A stretch of DNA of 51,038 bases from the NCBI GenBank assembly GCA_903941105.1, contig CAJANL010000059.1, positions 1 through 51,038 on the forward strand. The letters run 5' to 3'. Below, piece by piece: positions 32,014-41,514 of the stretch (position 1 is the first letter of the stretch; each line of letters begins with the position of its first letter). The stretch comes from an uncultured Rhodospirillaceae bacterium. Lineage in GTDB: Bacteria; Pseudomonadota; Alphaproteobacteria; Rhodospirillales; Magnetospirillaceae. Below the pieces are notes generated by a model. That model saw nothing but the letters and a program-made list of their open reading frames with translations. It was not told where the DNA came from and ran no database searches. The position numbers and the translations under genes are program-made.

Positions 32014-35000
32014 ATCCGCTCGGACTCTCCGGCTTCATCAGTCGCGCCTTCATCCGCAGCCCGCTGACCCCCTTGCTGCTGCTGGCGTCGCTGGCCCTGG
32101 GGCTGATCGCCCTCGCCGCCCTGCCGCGCGAGGAGGAGCCGCAGATCAGCGTGCCCATGGTCGACATCATGGTGGAGGCCAACGGCCTCAAGGCCGCCGA
32201 CGCCGCCGAGCTGGTGACCAAGCCACTGGAGGACATCGTCAAGGGCATTGCCGCCGTCGAGCATGTCTATTCCCAGACCAGCGACGACCGGGTGGCGCTG
32301 ACCGCCCGCTTCAAAGTCGGCACCGACAAGGACGCCGCCATCCTGCGGGTGCACGAACAGGTCCGCGCCCATATCACTGAAATTCCCGTCGGCATTCCCG
32401 AGCCGCTGATCGTCGGGCGCGGCATCGACGACGTCGCCATCGTGGTCCTCACCCTGGCCCCCAAGCCCGAACGGGCCGACCGCTGGACCGACCACGCCCT
32501 GTTCCGCCTCGCCGAACAACTGCGTCACGAACTGGTCAAGGTGGACGATGTCGGCCTGACCTATGTCGCAGGCGGCCGGCGCGAGCAGATCAGGGTCGAA
32601 CCGGACGCCGAGAAGCTGGCGCTCTACGGCGTGCCGCTCAACCGGCTGGTGGACAAGGTGCGCAATGCCAACCGCTCGTTCATGGTGGGCTCGGTGCGCG
32701 AGGCCGGCCGCACCCTGCCGGTGGTGGGTGGCCAGACACTGGCCGGCGTGCCGGACATCGGCAACCTGCTGCTGGCCTCGGCCGGCGGCCGCCCGGTCTA
32801 TGTCAACGACGTCGCCCGCATCGTCGCCGATGCCGAGCCGGCCGAACATCGCGCCTGGCAGATCACCCGCGCCGCCGACGGCGGCCTGATCCGGGTCCCG
32901 GCGGTGAGCCTCGCCATTTCCAAGCGCGGCGGCGCCAACGCGGTGGTGGTGGCGCGTGACGTGCTGGCCCGGCTGGAGGCCGTCAAGGGCCGCCTGGTCC
33001 CCGCCGATGTCGAGGTCTCGGTCACCCGCAATTACGGCGAGACCGCCTCCGACAAGGCCGACGAGCTATTGTTCCATCTCGGCCTCGCCACCCTGTCCAT
33101 CGTCGGGCTGGTGGTGTGGGCGCTGGGCCGGCGCGAGGGGCTGGTGGTGGCCATCGTGGTGCCGTCCACCATCCTGCTGACCCTGTTCGCCTCGTGGCTG
33201 ATGGGCTACACCATCAACCGGGTCAGCCTGTTCGCCCTGATCTTCTCCATCGGCATCCTGGTGGACGACGCCATCGTGATGGTCGAGAACATCGTCCGCC
33301 ACTGGCGCATGACCAAGGGCGCCGACCCGGCCGAAACGGCGGTAACGGCGGTGGCCGAGGTGGGCAATCCCACCATCGTCGCCACCCTGACCATCATCGT
33401 CGCCCTGCTGCCGATGATGTTCGTCTCGGGGCTGATGGGGCCCTATATGAGCCCGATCCCGGCCAATGCCTCCTCGGCCATGGTGTTCTCGTTCTTCGTG
33501 GCGGTGACCATCGCGCCCTGGCTGCTGCTGAAGGTGGCGGGGCGCCATGCCGCCGCCAGCACCCACGACCACCGCGACCGCCTGGGCGAGCTCTATCGCC
33601 GCATCGCCATGCCGTTGCTCGAAGGCCGCCGCCCGGCCAAGCGGCTGCTGCTGTGGGTGACGCTGGCCACCCTGGCGGCCATGGCGTTCTTCCCGCTCAA
33701 GCTGGTGGCGGTCAAGCTGCTGCCGTTCGACAACAAGTCCGAGTTGCAGGTGGTGCTCGACCTGCCCGAGGGCTCCACCCTTGAGGACACCGACCGCGTG
33801 CTGGCGGCGGCGGCCGAGCGCCTCCGCGATCTGCCCGAGCTGACCTCGCTGCAGGCCTATGCCGGCACCAATGCGCCCTACAACTTCAACGGTCTGGTGC
33901 GGCACTACTACATGCGCCAATCGCAGGAGCTGGGCGACCTCCAGGTCAACCTCAAGCCGCGCCACGACCGCAGCCGCTCCAGCCACGCCATCGCCCTCGA
34001 CGTACGCAACCGCCTCAAGGGCCTGCCCATGCCCGAGGGCGGCGTGCTGAAAGTGGCCGAGGTGCCGCCGGGGCCGCCGGTGCTGGCCACCCTGCTGGCC
34101 GAAGTCTACGGCCCCGACGCCGCCACCCGCCGCCAGACCGCCGCCGATGTCCGCCGCGCCTTCGAGGCGGTGGATTTCGTGGTCGACGTCGACGATTCGC
34201 TGGCCTCGCCCTGGCAGCGGTTGCGGGTCTCCCTGGATCAGGACCGGCTGGAGTTCCACGGCGTCGAGCAGGGTGACGTTTACGACACCATCGCGGCCCT
34301 GATGGGTGGCATACGCGTCGGCTATTCCCATCGCGGCGAGGGCGCCGCCCCCACCCCCATCGTCATCCGCCTGCCCAAGGCGGCCATGCATCCCGGCGAA
34401 CTGCTGGCCAACACGCCGGTGCCGTCACGGCGCGGCACGGTGGAGCTGGGCGACGTGGTGCGGGTCAGCATGGAGCCGGCCTCACCGCCCATCTTCCGCC
34501 GCGACGGCCATTATGCCGAGATGGTCACCGCCGAGTTGGCGGGACGCTTCGAGGCGCCCATCTACGGCATGTTCGCGGTCGAGGACAAGCTGAAGGACGC
34601 CAAAATTCCGCTGACCGTCGCCTATCACGGCCAGCCGCGCGACGATTCCAAGCCGGTGCTGCTGTGGGACGGCGAGTGGGAAATCACCTATGTCACCTTC
34701 CGCGACATGGGCGCCGCCTTCGCGGTGGCCATCCTCGGCATCTATTTGCTGGTGGTGGCGCAGTTCGGCTCGTTCCTGTTGCCCTTGGTGATCCTGGTGC
34801 CGGTGCCCTTGACCCTGATCGGCATCGTGTTCGGCCACCTGCTGTTCGGCGCCCCCTTCACCGCCACCTCGATGATCGGCTTCATCGCCCTGGCCGGCAT
34901 CATCGTGCGCAACTCCATCCTGCTGGTGGACTTCATCCGCCACCGTCAGGCCCTGGGCGAGCCGCTGCGCAGATCCTTGCTGGAGGCCGGCGCCACCCGC

Positions 35001-35207
35001 GTCAAGCCCATTGCCCTGACGGCGGCGGCGGCGATGATCGGCGCCGCCTTCATCCTGGCCGACCCCATCTTCCAGGGCCTCGCCATCAGCCTGGTGTTCG
35101 GGCTGGCCTCGTCCACCGCGCTGACCCTGCTGGTAATCCCGGCGCTCTACATCTGGCTGAGGGATGACGGCAGACCTCTTAAGCCCTCCCCTGGCGAAGC
35201 CGTATGA
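32010..35207 (+). CDS. RND efflux pump inner-membrane permease
   Basis: This protein of about 1065 residues is a full RND transporter with 12 transmembrane helices and two large periplasmic loops. Marks include LPREEEPQISVPMVDIMV near the N-terminus, SIGILVDDAIVMVENIVRHW in helix 4 with the paired Asp used for proton relay, and AGIIVRNSILLVDFIRHRQ in the second half. It belongs to the broad AcrB/HAE family, and the substrate cannot be predicted. GTG 32010 overlaps the adaptor stop (GTGA); a second GTG at 32007 is possible. Its last codons lie in a REP-like repeat, so the tail may derive from it. Confidence 0.95.
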   Translation: MNPLGLSGFISRAFIRSPLTPLLLLASLALGLIALAALPREEEPQISVPMVDIMVEANGLKAADAAELVTKPLEDIVKGIAAVEHVYSQTSDDRVALTARFKVGTDKDAAILRVHEQVRAHITEIPVGIPEPLIVGRGIDDVAIVVLTLAPKPERADRWTDHALFRLAEQLRHELVKVDDVGLTYVAGGRREQIRVEPDAEKLALYGVPLNRLVDKVRNANRSFMVGSVREAGRTLPVVGGQTLAGVPDIGNLLLASAGGRPVYVNDVARIVADAEPAEHRAWQITRAADGGLIRVPAVSLAISKRGGANAVVVARDVLARLEAVKGRLVPADVEVSVTRNYGETASDKADELLFHLGLATLSIVGLVVWALGRREGLVVAIVVPSTILLTLFASWLMGYTINRVSLFALIFSIGILVDDAIVMVENIVRHWRMTKGADPAETAVTAVAEVGNPTIVATLTIIVALLPMMFVSGLMGPYMSPIPANASSAMVFSFFVAVTIAPWLLLKVAGRHAAASTHDHRDRLGELYRRIAMPLLEGRRPAKRLLLWVTLATLAAMAFFPLKLVAVKLLPFDNKSELQVVLDLPEGSTLEDTDRVLAAAAERLRDLPELTSLQAYAGTNAPYNFNGLVRHYYMRQSQELGDLQVNLKPRHDRSRSSHAIALDVRNRLKGLPMPEGGVLKVAEVPPGPPVLATLLAEVYGPDAATRRQTAADVRRAFEAVDFVVDVDDSLASPWQRLRVSLDQDRLEFHGVEQGDVYDTIAALMGGIRVGYSHRGEGAAPTPIVIRLPKAAMHPGELLANTPVPSRRGTVELGDVVRVSMEPASPPIFRRDGHYAEMVTAELAGRFEAPIYGMFAVEDKLKDAKIPLTVAYHGQPRDDSKPVLLWDGEWEITYVTFRDMGAAFAVAILGIYLLVVAQFGSFLLPLVILVPVPLTLIGIVFGHLLFGAPFTATSMIGFIALAGIIVRNSILLVDFIRHRQALGEPLRRSLLEAGATRVKPIALTAAAAMIGAAFILADPIFQGLAISLVFGLASSTALTLLVIPALYIWLRDDGRPLKPSPGEAV

Positions 35208-35213
35208 GGGAGG
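35179..35213. repeat. REP-like palindromic repeat, copy 2, overlapping the RND stop codon
   Basis: TTAAGCCCTCCCCTGGCGAA resembles the arms at 30-60 and 50931-50960. It continues as GCCGTATGAGGGAGG, the imperfect complementary arm. The RND stop codon (35205-35207) falls inside it, so the residues LKPSPGEAV are repeat-derived or have been co-opted. Seven bases separate the stop from the convergent caspase-like gene. Confidence 0.5.
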
Positions 35214-35214
35214 C

Positions 35215-36549
35215 TCATTTCCCCCTGACGATCTGGGCGTTCTGGTCGCGGCCGTAGTTGCGCCGGGCGGCATAGGTCAGCGTCTCGTTGAGATGGCGCT
35301 CAAGCTCGTCGAGCGAGACCTTGCCGTTGCGGTCGGCATCGGCCTTGCCGGCCATGCCTTCGAGGAAATTCCGGGTGAACATGCCGTGGCTGTCGTCCGG
35401 TTCCCACGAGGCCATCTGGTTGGCGTTCCCCGCCGCGATCAGGGTGACGTTGTCGGGAACCACCGGCGCCTTGGCCTCCAGGAACACCGGCGAGGCCTTG
35501 CCCAGCACCGAGCCGGCCGGTGAAACGCCGGAGAAGCAGGCCTCCAGCACCACGGTGACGCTGTCGGCCGGCAGCTTGCCCAGGTTGTCGTAGAGCTGCT
35601 TCAGGGGATAGCCGTTGAGCTCGATGCGGGCGGCATCGGAGTCGGCCGGCACCAGATAGGGGCTGCCGCCCTGCACCCCCGGAGCGCCGTGGCCCGAGTA
35701 GTAGACGAACACCCGGCTCTTGCCCGGCTTGACCCAGTCGAACAGCTGCCCCCGGTGATCGTCGCGCGAGCCGAAGACGCTGGTCATCTGCGAGCCGGTG
35801 GCGTCCTTCATAAAGATGACGTTGCCCTCTTTCACCCCCAGCGCCTCGATGGCATAGCGCCGGACCCCGGCGGCGTCGGCATGGGCCGGCCGGGCATCGG
35901 GGATGTCGCGGCCCTGGCGGGTGTAATCGGCATTGCCGATGATCACCGCCACGTCGTCGGGCCGCTCCGCCCCCTTGGGAAAGCGCAGCGTCAGCGGCTG
36001 CTCGGGGAAGCGCGAGGCGACCGGAGCGGGCGGCGTCGACGCCTGGGGCGGGGGCGGGGGCGGGGGCGGGGGCGCGGCATGATGGGCGGCCGGGGCGGCA
36101 CGGGTCACCATCACATTCATGGTGCCGCTATTGTCGAATTCCATCAGGTCGTAGTCGCGCAGGTGGAGGTGGCCCTCGTCGCGGGCAATGAAGGTCAGCG
36201 CGCTGCCGACCGGAAAGGGCGGCCCGTTGCCGATGCGCCCGATCATGCTGGAGCCGCCAACTCCCAAATTCCAAGGATCGCCGCCGCACAGCGGGTTTAC
36301 CCCCGACCCCGAGGCGTCGGTATAGCCACAGAAGACACCGCTGCTCCAGCGACCCTCGGCGGTGACGCGGTAGGTCTCGCCGCGCTTGACCTGGACGCCG
36401 GTATCGCGCCAGTCGCCATTGGCGAAAACCTGGAGATACTGGGCGAGCCCGCCCTCCAGCGTGGTCGCCGGCCCGGCCGGGTATTGAAGACCGGTACCGC
36501 AGCCGGACAGCATCGGCACCAAGGCGGACAGCACGGCCAGACGCTTCAT
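35215..36549 (-). CDS. Caspase-like (peptidase C14) lipoprotein with lectin-like and EF-hand segments
   Basis: This 444-residue protein starts with a lipoprotein signal (KRLAVLSALVPMLSGC, lipobox LSGC at about 17). Residues about 35-155 look like a LecA/PA-IL-type carbohydrate-binding domain (GDWRDTGVQVKRGETYRV, SMIGRIGNG, FDNSGTMNV). A poly-Pro linker of nine Pro follows at about 165-180. The caspase domain (about 205-430) has both catalytic residues: His in YYSGHG and Cys in EACFSG. An EF-hand loop DADRNGKVSLDE lies near residue 405. ATG 36549 has a strong GGAGGAGGGG site. It would be a lipid-anchored, probably periplasmic, calcium-responsive peptidase; the target is unknown. Confidence 0.88.
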   Translation of the reverse strand: MKRLAVLSALVPMLSGCGTGLQYPAGPATTLEGGLAQYLQVFANGDWRDTGVQVKRGETYRVTAEGRWSSGVFCGYTDASGSGVNPLCGGDPWNLGVGGSSMIGRIGNGPPFPVGSALTFIARDEGHLHLRDYDLMEFDNSGTMNVMVTRAAPAAHHAAPPPPPPPPPQASTPPAPVASRFPEQPLTLRFPKGAERPDDVAVIIGNADYTRQGRDIPDARPAHADAAGVRRYAIEALGVKEGNVIFMKDATGSQMTSVFGSRDDHRGQLFDWVKPGKSRVFVYYSGHGAPGVQGGSPYLVPADSDAARIELNGYPLKQLYDNLGKLPADSVTVVLEACFSGVSPAGSVLGKASPVFLEAKAPVVPDNVTLIAAGNANQMASWEPDDSHGMFTRNFLEGMAGKADADRNGKVSLDELERHLNETLTYAARRNYGRDQNAQIVRGK

Positions 36550-36639
36550 CGCCCCTCCTCCGTTCGGCACCATCATATTGCCGAACGGTAGAATTGACGA
36601 CTCAAACAATGGCAAAAGGATGACGAACCGACGCGAATT

Positions 36640-36666
36640 GGAGTGCGGGCGTTCCGCCCGCACTCC
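36640..36666 (-). terminator. Strong stem-loop after purL
   Basis: A perfect 12-bp hairpin (36640-36651 with 36655-36666, loop TTC) lies seven bases past the purL stop on the minus strand. Only AATTCG follows, with no T-run, so it may act as a Rho-dependent 3' end or mRNA stabiliser. It also separates purL from the caspase-like gene, which has its own 5' region. Confidence 0.6.
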
Positions 36667-36673
36667 AAGCAGA

Positions 36674-38878
36674 TCAGTGCCCCGACATTTCCTCGCCCAT
36701 GTAGCCGGGCAGCCAACTTTCATTGAGGGCGCTCAGTTCGTCGACGCGGATACCGCGACCACCGACGCTGATGACGTGGCCGCCGGTCCTGCCGATGACG
36801 CGGGCGCCCACGTCGCGCTCCAGCGCCGCTTCCAGCACCGCCGCCAGCTCGGCCTCGCGGACCTCCAGCAGATAGCGGCCCTGGTCCTCGCCAAAGCACC
36901 ATGCCGCCAACGGCAGGGTGGAGGGGGCATCAAGCTGGGCACCGATGTGGTCCTTGGAGGCCATGGCCATCTCGGCCACCGCCACCAGCAGGCCGCCGTC
37001 GGAAATATCGTGGCAGGCCTCGATCAGGCGGCCGTCGATGAGCTGGCGCACCAACTCGCCCTTGCGCCGCTCGCGATGCAGCGCCACCGGCGGCGGCGCG
37101 CCGTCTTCACGGCCGCAGACCTCGCGCAGGTAGAGCGAGGCGCCGAGCCAGCCCTTGGTCTCGCCCAGCAGCACGATGGCGTTGTCGGTACCCTTGAAGG
37201 CCACCGTCATGTGCTTGGTGACGTCGTCCAGCAGCCCGACGCCGCCGATGGCCGGGGTGGGCAGGATGGCGGTGCCGGCGGTCTCGTTGTAGAGCGAAAC
37301 GTTGCCGGAGACGACGGGGAAGTCCAGTTCGCGGCAGGCCTGGCCCATGCCGCGGATGGCCTCGACGATCTGGCCCATGATCTCGGGCTTCTCGGGGTTA
37401 CCGAAGTTGAGGTTGTCGGTGACGGCCAGGGGCCGTGCCCCCACCGCCGACAGATTGCGATAGGCCTCGGCCACCGCCTGCCGGCCGCCCTCGTAGGGAT
37501 CGGCGAGGCAATAGCGTGGCGTCACGTCGGTGGTGATGGCCACCGCCTTGACGGTGCCGTGGATGCGCACCACCGCCGCATCGCCGCCGGGGCGCTGCAC
37601 GGTGTCGCCCATCACCATGTGGTCGTACTGCTCGTAGATCCAGCGCTTGGAGGCAAGGTCCGGGCAGGCGATCAGGGTCTTCAGCGCCTCGATGGGCTCG
37701 TGGTGCTCGACGTCCTTGGCATCCACGAAGGGACGCTTGGCCGGCACTACCCAGGGGCGGTCGTATTCCGGGCTGGCCAGGGCCAGCGGGTCGATGGGCA
37801 GGTCGGCCACCACCGCGCCGTGCCGCTTCAGCACCATGCGGCCGCTGTCGGTGAGGTGGCCGACGATGGCGAAGTCGAGCTCCCACTTGTCGAACACCGC
37901 CTTGGCCATGGCTTCCTTGCCCGGCTGCAGCACCAGCAGCATGCGCTCCTGGGATTCCGACAGCATGATCTCGTAGGCGGTCATGCCCTCTTCGCGCATG
38001 GGCACGGCATCGAGGTCCATCTCGATGCCGAGGCCGCCCTTGGACGCCATCTCGAATGACGACGAGGTCAGGCCGGCGGCGCCCATGTCCTGGATGGCGA
38101 CGATGGCGTCGGTGGCCATCAGCTCCAGGCAGGCCTCGATCAGCAGCTTCTCGGTGAAGGGGTCGCCGACCTGGACGGTGGGCCGCTTCTCCTCGGAGTC
38201 CTGGTTGAACTCGGCCGAGGCCATGGTGGCACCGTGGATGCCGTCGCGTCCCGTCTTCGAGCCGACATAGACCACCGGATTGCCGATGCCCGCCGCCGCC
38301 GAATAGAAGATGCGGTCCTTGTCGGCCAGGCCCACGGTCATGGCGTTGACCAGGATGTTGCCGTTATAGCTGGAATGGAAATTGGTCTCGCCGCCCACCG
38401 TCGGCACGCCGACGCAGTTGCCGTAGCCGCCGATGCCGGCCACCACGCCGGCCACCAGATGGCGGGTCTTGGGGTGGCTGGGGTCGCCGAAACGCAGCGC
38501 GTTCAGGTTGGCGATGGGACGCGCCCCCATGGTGAAAACGTCGCGCAGGATGCCGCCGACCCCGGTCGCCGCGCCCTGATAGGGCTCGATGAAGCTGGGG
38601 TGGTTATGGCTTTCCATCTTGAAGATGATGGCCTGACCGTCGCCGATGTCGATGACGCCGGCATTCTCGCCCGGGCCGCAGATCACCCAGGGCGCCGTGG
38701 TCGGCAGGGTCTTCAGCCACTTCTTCGACGACTTGTACGAGCAATGCTCGGACCACATCACCGAGAAGATGCCGAGCTCGGTGTGATTGGGCTCGCGGCC
38801 GAGGATTTCCAGGATCTTGGCGTATTCCTCGGGCTTGATGCCATGGGATGCGATGACGTCGGACGTAATCTTATTCAT
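36674..38878 (-). CDS. purL: Phosphoribosylformylglycinamidine synthase, large subunit
   Basis: PurL forms the formylglycinamidine ribonucleotide of purine synthesis, using ATP and ammonia from PurQ. At 734 residues it is the small type that works with separate PurQ and PurS. Recognisable parts are [13 protein letters not shown] near residue 30, [42 protein letters not shown]-type sequence, [12 protein letters not shown] and [17 protein letters not shown] 38878 (MNKITSD) has GAGGGA upstream. It follows purQ by about 102 bases that hold no gene. No purS was identified between or beside them. Confidence 0.96.
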   Translation of the reverse strand: MNKITSDVIASHGIKPEEYAKILEILGREPNHTELGIFSVMWSEHCSYKSSKKWLKTLPTTAPWVICGPGENAGVIDIGDGQAIIFKMESHNHPSFIEPYQGAATGVGGILRDVFTMGARPIANLNALRFGDPSHPKTRHLVAGVVAGIGGYGNCVGVPTVGGETNFHSSYNGNILVNAMTVGLADKDRIFYSAAAGIGNPVVYVGSKTGRDGIHGATMASAEFNQDSEEKRPTVQVGDPFTEKLLIEACLELMATDAIVAIQDMGAAGLTSSSFEMASKGGLGIEMDLDAVPMREEGMTAYEIMLSESQERMLLVLQPGKEAMAKAVFDKWELDFAIVGHLTDSGRMVLKRHGAVVADLPIDPLALASPEYDRPWVVPAKRPFVDAKDVEHHEPIEALKTLIACPDLASKRWIYEQYDHMVMGDTVQRPGGDAAVVRIHGTVKAVAITTDVTPRYCLADPYEGGRQAVAEAYRNLSAVGARPLAVTDNLNFGNPEKPEIMGQIVEAIRGMGQACRELDFPVVSGNVSLYNETAGTAILPTPAIGGVGLLDDVTKHMTVAFKGTDNAIVLLGETKGWLGASLYLREVCGREDGAPPPVALHRERRKGELVRQLIDGRLIEACHDISDGGLLVAVAEMAMASKDHIGAQLDAPSTLPLAAWCFGEDQGRYLLEVREAELAAVLEAALERDVGARVIGRTGGHVISVGGRGIRVDELSALNESWLPGYMGEEMSGH

Positions 38879-38980
38879 TGCAAAATCCCTCAAGCGCCGG
38901 GCGCGGCCATCCGGCCGCTTGGCTTTCCTCCGCGGCCACAGCCGCTCCGGGGCGCTCGACGCGCCAGTCGCTACGCTCCG

Positions 38981-39670
38981 TCACGACAAAGCCTCCACCA
39001 GGGAATCGAACATCAGGGCGCCGTCGGTGCCGCCCAGCAGCGTCTCGGCCAGACGCTCGGGATGCGGCATCAGCCCCAGCACGTTGAGCTTGGAGTTATA
39101 GATGCCGGCGACGTTGCCCAGCGCCCCGTTGGGGTTGGCGGCGTCGTCCACCGTGCCGCCCGGCTGGCAGTAGCGGAAGGCGATCTGGCCGTTGTCCTCC
39201 ATCTCGCGGAAGTGATGCGGCTGGACGTACCAGTTGCCCTCGGCATGCGCGATGGGAAAGCGCACCACATCGCCGGTGCGATAGTAGCGGCAGAAGTCGG
39301 TGCGGTCGTTCTCGACCCGCAGATTGACGTCGCGGCAGATGAATTTGAGGTTCCTGTTGCGCATCAGCACGCCCGGCAGCAGCCCGCATTCGGTAAGGAT
39401 CTGGAAGCCGTTGCAGATGCCCAGCACGCGGGTGCCGCCGCGAGCCCGCGCCACCACCTCGCGCATGATCGGCGAGTGCGCCGCCATGGCGCCGCAGCGC
39501 AGATAATCGCCGTAGGAGAAGCCGCCCGGCACGACGATCAGGTCGGTGTCGGGCAGGTCGGTGTCGCGGTGCCACACCATGGCGGGCTTGCTGCCCATGC
39601 TGGCCTCCAGCGCCACCGCGACGTCGCGGTCGCAGTTGGAGCCGGGGAAAACGATGACGGCGGCTTTCAA
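38981..39670 (-). CDS. purQ: Phosphoribosylformylglycinamidine synthase, glutaminase subunit
   Basis: PurQ hydrolyses glutamine to feed ammonia to PurL. The 229-residue class I glutamine amidotransferase has AVIVFPGSNCDRDVAVAL at the start, VPGGFSYGDYLRCGA, the nucleophile Cys in LGICNGFQIL and the His-Glu pair in LMPHPERLAE. The start is TTG at 39670; GAAGGGA lies seven bases upstream and the protein begins MKAAVIVFPGSN, so no ATG is needed. It is followed by purL and preceded by a Nudix gene across a 54-base gap that holds no gene. Confidence 0.95.
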   Translation of the reverse strand: MKAAVIVFPGSNCDRDVAVALEASMGSKPAMVWHRDTDLPDTDLIVVPGGFSYGDYLRCGAMAAHSPIMREVVARARGGTRVLGICNGFQILTECGLLPGVLMRNRNLKFICRDVNLRVENDRTDFCRYYRTGDVVRFPIAHAEGNWYVQPHHFREMEDNGQIAFRYCQPGGTVDDAANPNGALGNVAGIYNSKLNVLGLMPHPERLAETLLGGTDGALMFDSLVEALS

Positions 39671-39724
39671 GGGCTGTCCCTTCGCGAGGTGAGGGTCTGA
39701 ATGTTTAATACGGACCGGAGAGGG

Positions 39725-40333
39725 TTACAAGGCACGCCAGCGCTTCCGCAGCGCATCTCTTTCCAGCATCAGCCATTGCAGCGCCAGCACGCCCATGGCG
39801 TTGGTGATCTTGTTGTCCTTGACCCAGGCATAGGCCTCGTCGGCACCGACCACCATGACGCGGATGTCCTCGCCCTCGTGCTCCAGGCCGTGGAGCCCCT
39901 CGATCTTCGAGCAATCGACGCGGGCACAATAGAACCGCACCGATTCCGACGAGCCGCCGGCGGTCATCAGGTAGTCGCCGATATGCAGCATCTCGCCGGC
40001 GGTGCAGCCGGCCTCCTCCTCGACCTCGCGCGCCGCCACCGCCTCGGGGGTTTCGCCCTCGTCGATGATGCCGGCGACGCACTCGATCATCCACGGGTTC
40101 CAGCCGGCGGCCAGGGCGCCGACGCGGAACTGTTCGATCAGCGCCACCTGATCGCGGTCGGGATCGTAGAGCAGCACCACCACGGCGTGGCCGCGCTCGA
40201 ACACCTCGCGGGTGATCTCGCGGGTCCAGCCCCCGGCGAAGGTGCGATGTTTGAGGCGGTAACGGTCGACCTGGAAATAGCCCTTGTAGACCGTCTCCTT
40301 GGCGATGACCTCGACGTCGTTGGCGGCGTCCAC
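39725..40333 (-). CDS. Nudix hydrolase, ADP-ribose pyrophosphatase type
   Basis: This 202-residue hydrolase has a complete Nudix box, GIIDEGETPEAVAAREVEEEAG, matching Gx5Ex7REUxEExGU. N-terminal strands (VYKGYFQVDRYRLKHRTF) and VVVLLYDPDRDQVALIEQFRVGA are typical of ADP-ribose pyrophosphatases. It should cleave ADP-ribose to AMP and ribose phosphate, clearing a reactive metabolite. GTG 40333 is used because GGGAGG lies nearby upstream; the frame runs into the CopD-like gene otherwise. It is 14 bases after the CopD-like gene, so the two may be cotranscribed. Confidence 0.9.
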   Translation of the reverse strand: MDAANDVEVIAKETVYKGYFQVDRYRLKHRTFAGGWTREITREVFERGHAVVVLLYDPDRDQVALIEQFRVGALAAGWNPWMIECVAGIIDEGETPEAVAAREVEEEAGCTAGEMLHIGDYLMTAGGSSESVRFYCARVDCSKIEGLHGLEHEGEDIRVMVVGADEAYAWVKDNKITNAMGVLALQWLMLERDALRKRWRAL

Positions 40334-40347
40334 GGCTGCTTGCCTCC

Positions 40348-40818
40348 CTAATACGCCCACAAGGTCCCGGTGGCGCCGATGCAGGTGGTGAACACGCCCA
40401 ACACCAGATTGATCATGACGATCTGGCGGATCTTGGCGTGGAAGATGGCGGCGCCGGGCAGGTCCCCCGCCGCCATCGCCGTCTTGAAGCCACGATAGGG
40501 GCCGAAGAACAGGTAGGCGAACAGTGCGATCATGGTCAGGCCGGTGGTCTGCATGATGTCGATGTGGGGACCGCCGCCGGTCACGCCCCCCCGATAGCCC
40601 AGCAGCAGCACGCCGTAGCCGGTGACCAGCAGGGTGATCACCGACAGCCAAACCCAGCGGAAGAAGCGCGGGAAGATGCGCGTCCACAGCGTCAGGCGCA
40701 GCTCGGGCTCGCGCTCCATCAGGGCGGGACGCAGGATGATGTGGGCAAAGAACATGCCGCCCACCCAGACCACGGCGGCCAAGGTGTGAAAGGCGAGTGC
40801 CAACGAGAATTCCAGCAT
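40348..40818 (-). CDS. CopD-domain membrane protein
   Basis: This 156-residue protein has four transmembrane helices: SLALAFHTLAAVVWVGGMFFAHIIL, WVWLSVITLLVTGYGVLLLG, TTGLTMIALFAYLFFGPY and IVMINLVLGVFTTCIGATGTLW. HTLAAVVWVGGMF is the usual start of CopD-like domains, which bind heme or copper via conserved His. Related small proteins occur with copper handling or heme biogenesis. No copper genes are beside it; the cupredoxin at 44 kb is separate. It begins three bases after the ParA-like gene on the same strand. Confidence 0.82.
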   Translation of the reverse strand: MLEFSLALAFHTLAAVVWVGGMFFAHIILRPALMEREPELRLTLWTRIFPRFFRWVWLSVITLLVTGYGVLLLGYRGGVTGGGPHIDIMQTTGLTMIALFAYLFFGPYRGFKTAMAAGDLPGAAIFHAKIRQIVMINLVLGVFTTCIGATGTLWAY

Positions 40819-40821
40819 GGC

Positions 40822-41466
40822 TCAATCCATCTTCAGCTTGGCCGAGATCTCCTCGGCCAGGGCGCGGATTTCCTTGGCGGCAATGTGGCGCGGATTGCTT
40901 TCCACCACCCCCTTGCCCTCCATCATGCTCATGGCGAACGCCACCCGGTTACCCAGCACGGTGTTGGCCATGGGCATCTCGGCCTCGCGGATCTTCCGGC
41001 GCACCGCGTCCACCAGCTTGCCGCGGGCCGGAGTGCGGTTGAACACCATCAGGGCCGCCGACTTTTCCTTCTTGGCCATGTCCAGCGTCGGCTGGGTGGC
41101 CCACAGGTCCATGGGCGACGGCTGCATGGGCACCAGGATCAGGTCGGCGGCGCGCACCGCGATGCGCACGTCGGTCTCGGCATGAGGTGGACTATCGATG
41201 ACGATGATGTCGAGGTCGCGGCGCAGGCGGTCCAACTCGGTGGTCAGCCGCCAGCCCGAGGCCTGCAGCAGCGTGACGCCGCCGCCCTGGCCGTCCACCA
41301 GTGCCTTGCGCACCTCGAACCACGCGGCCAGCGAGCCTTGCGGATCGATGTCCACCAGGCCGACACGTTTGCCGGCGGTGGCGAAGGCCACGGCGAGCTG
41401 GGCGGCGATGGTGGTCTTGCCCGCGCCGCCCTTCTGCTGGGCGATGGTTACGGCCTTGGCCGACAT
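40822..41466 (-). CDS. ParA/MinD-family ATPase
   Basis: This 214-residue ATPase has a deviant Walker A in QQKGGAGKTTIAAQLA, switch I VDIDPQGSLAAWF, and IVIDSPPHAET with the switch II Asp. It has no N-terminal DNA-binding domain and no C-terminal membrane helix, so it is a minimal ParA as used in positioning of cellular cargoes. No parB-like gene is adjacent. ATG 41466 is chosen; an upstream extension of 16 residues lacks conservation. It begins 49 bases after the glycosyltransferase gene. Confidence 0.88.
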   Translation of the reverse strand: MSAKAVTIAQQKGGAGKTTIAAQLAVAFATAGKRVGLVDIDPQGSLAAWFEVRKALVDGQGGGVTLLQASGWRLTTELDRLRRDLDIIVIDSPPHAETDVRIAVRAADLILVPMQPSPMDLWATQPTLDMAKKEKSAALMVFNRTPARGKLVDAVRRKIREAEMPMANTVLGNRVAFAMSMMEGKGVVESNPRHIAAKEIRALAEEISAKLKMD

Positions 41467-41514
41467 TGGATGCCCCCCTGCATGATGCAATGCGGAAAGG
41501 CTATCCGGTTCCAC

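Noticed and set aside
33066-34391. A 441-codon minus-strand frame inside the RND pump gene
   Set aside because: Gly/His/Gln-rich shadow of the pump; no start signal or domain.
36578-38059. A 493-codon plus-strand frame opposite purL
   Set aside because: Shadow frame; purL motifs are intact on the minus strand.
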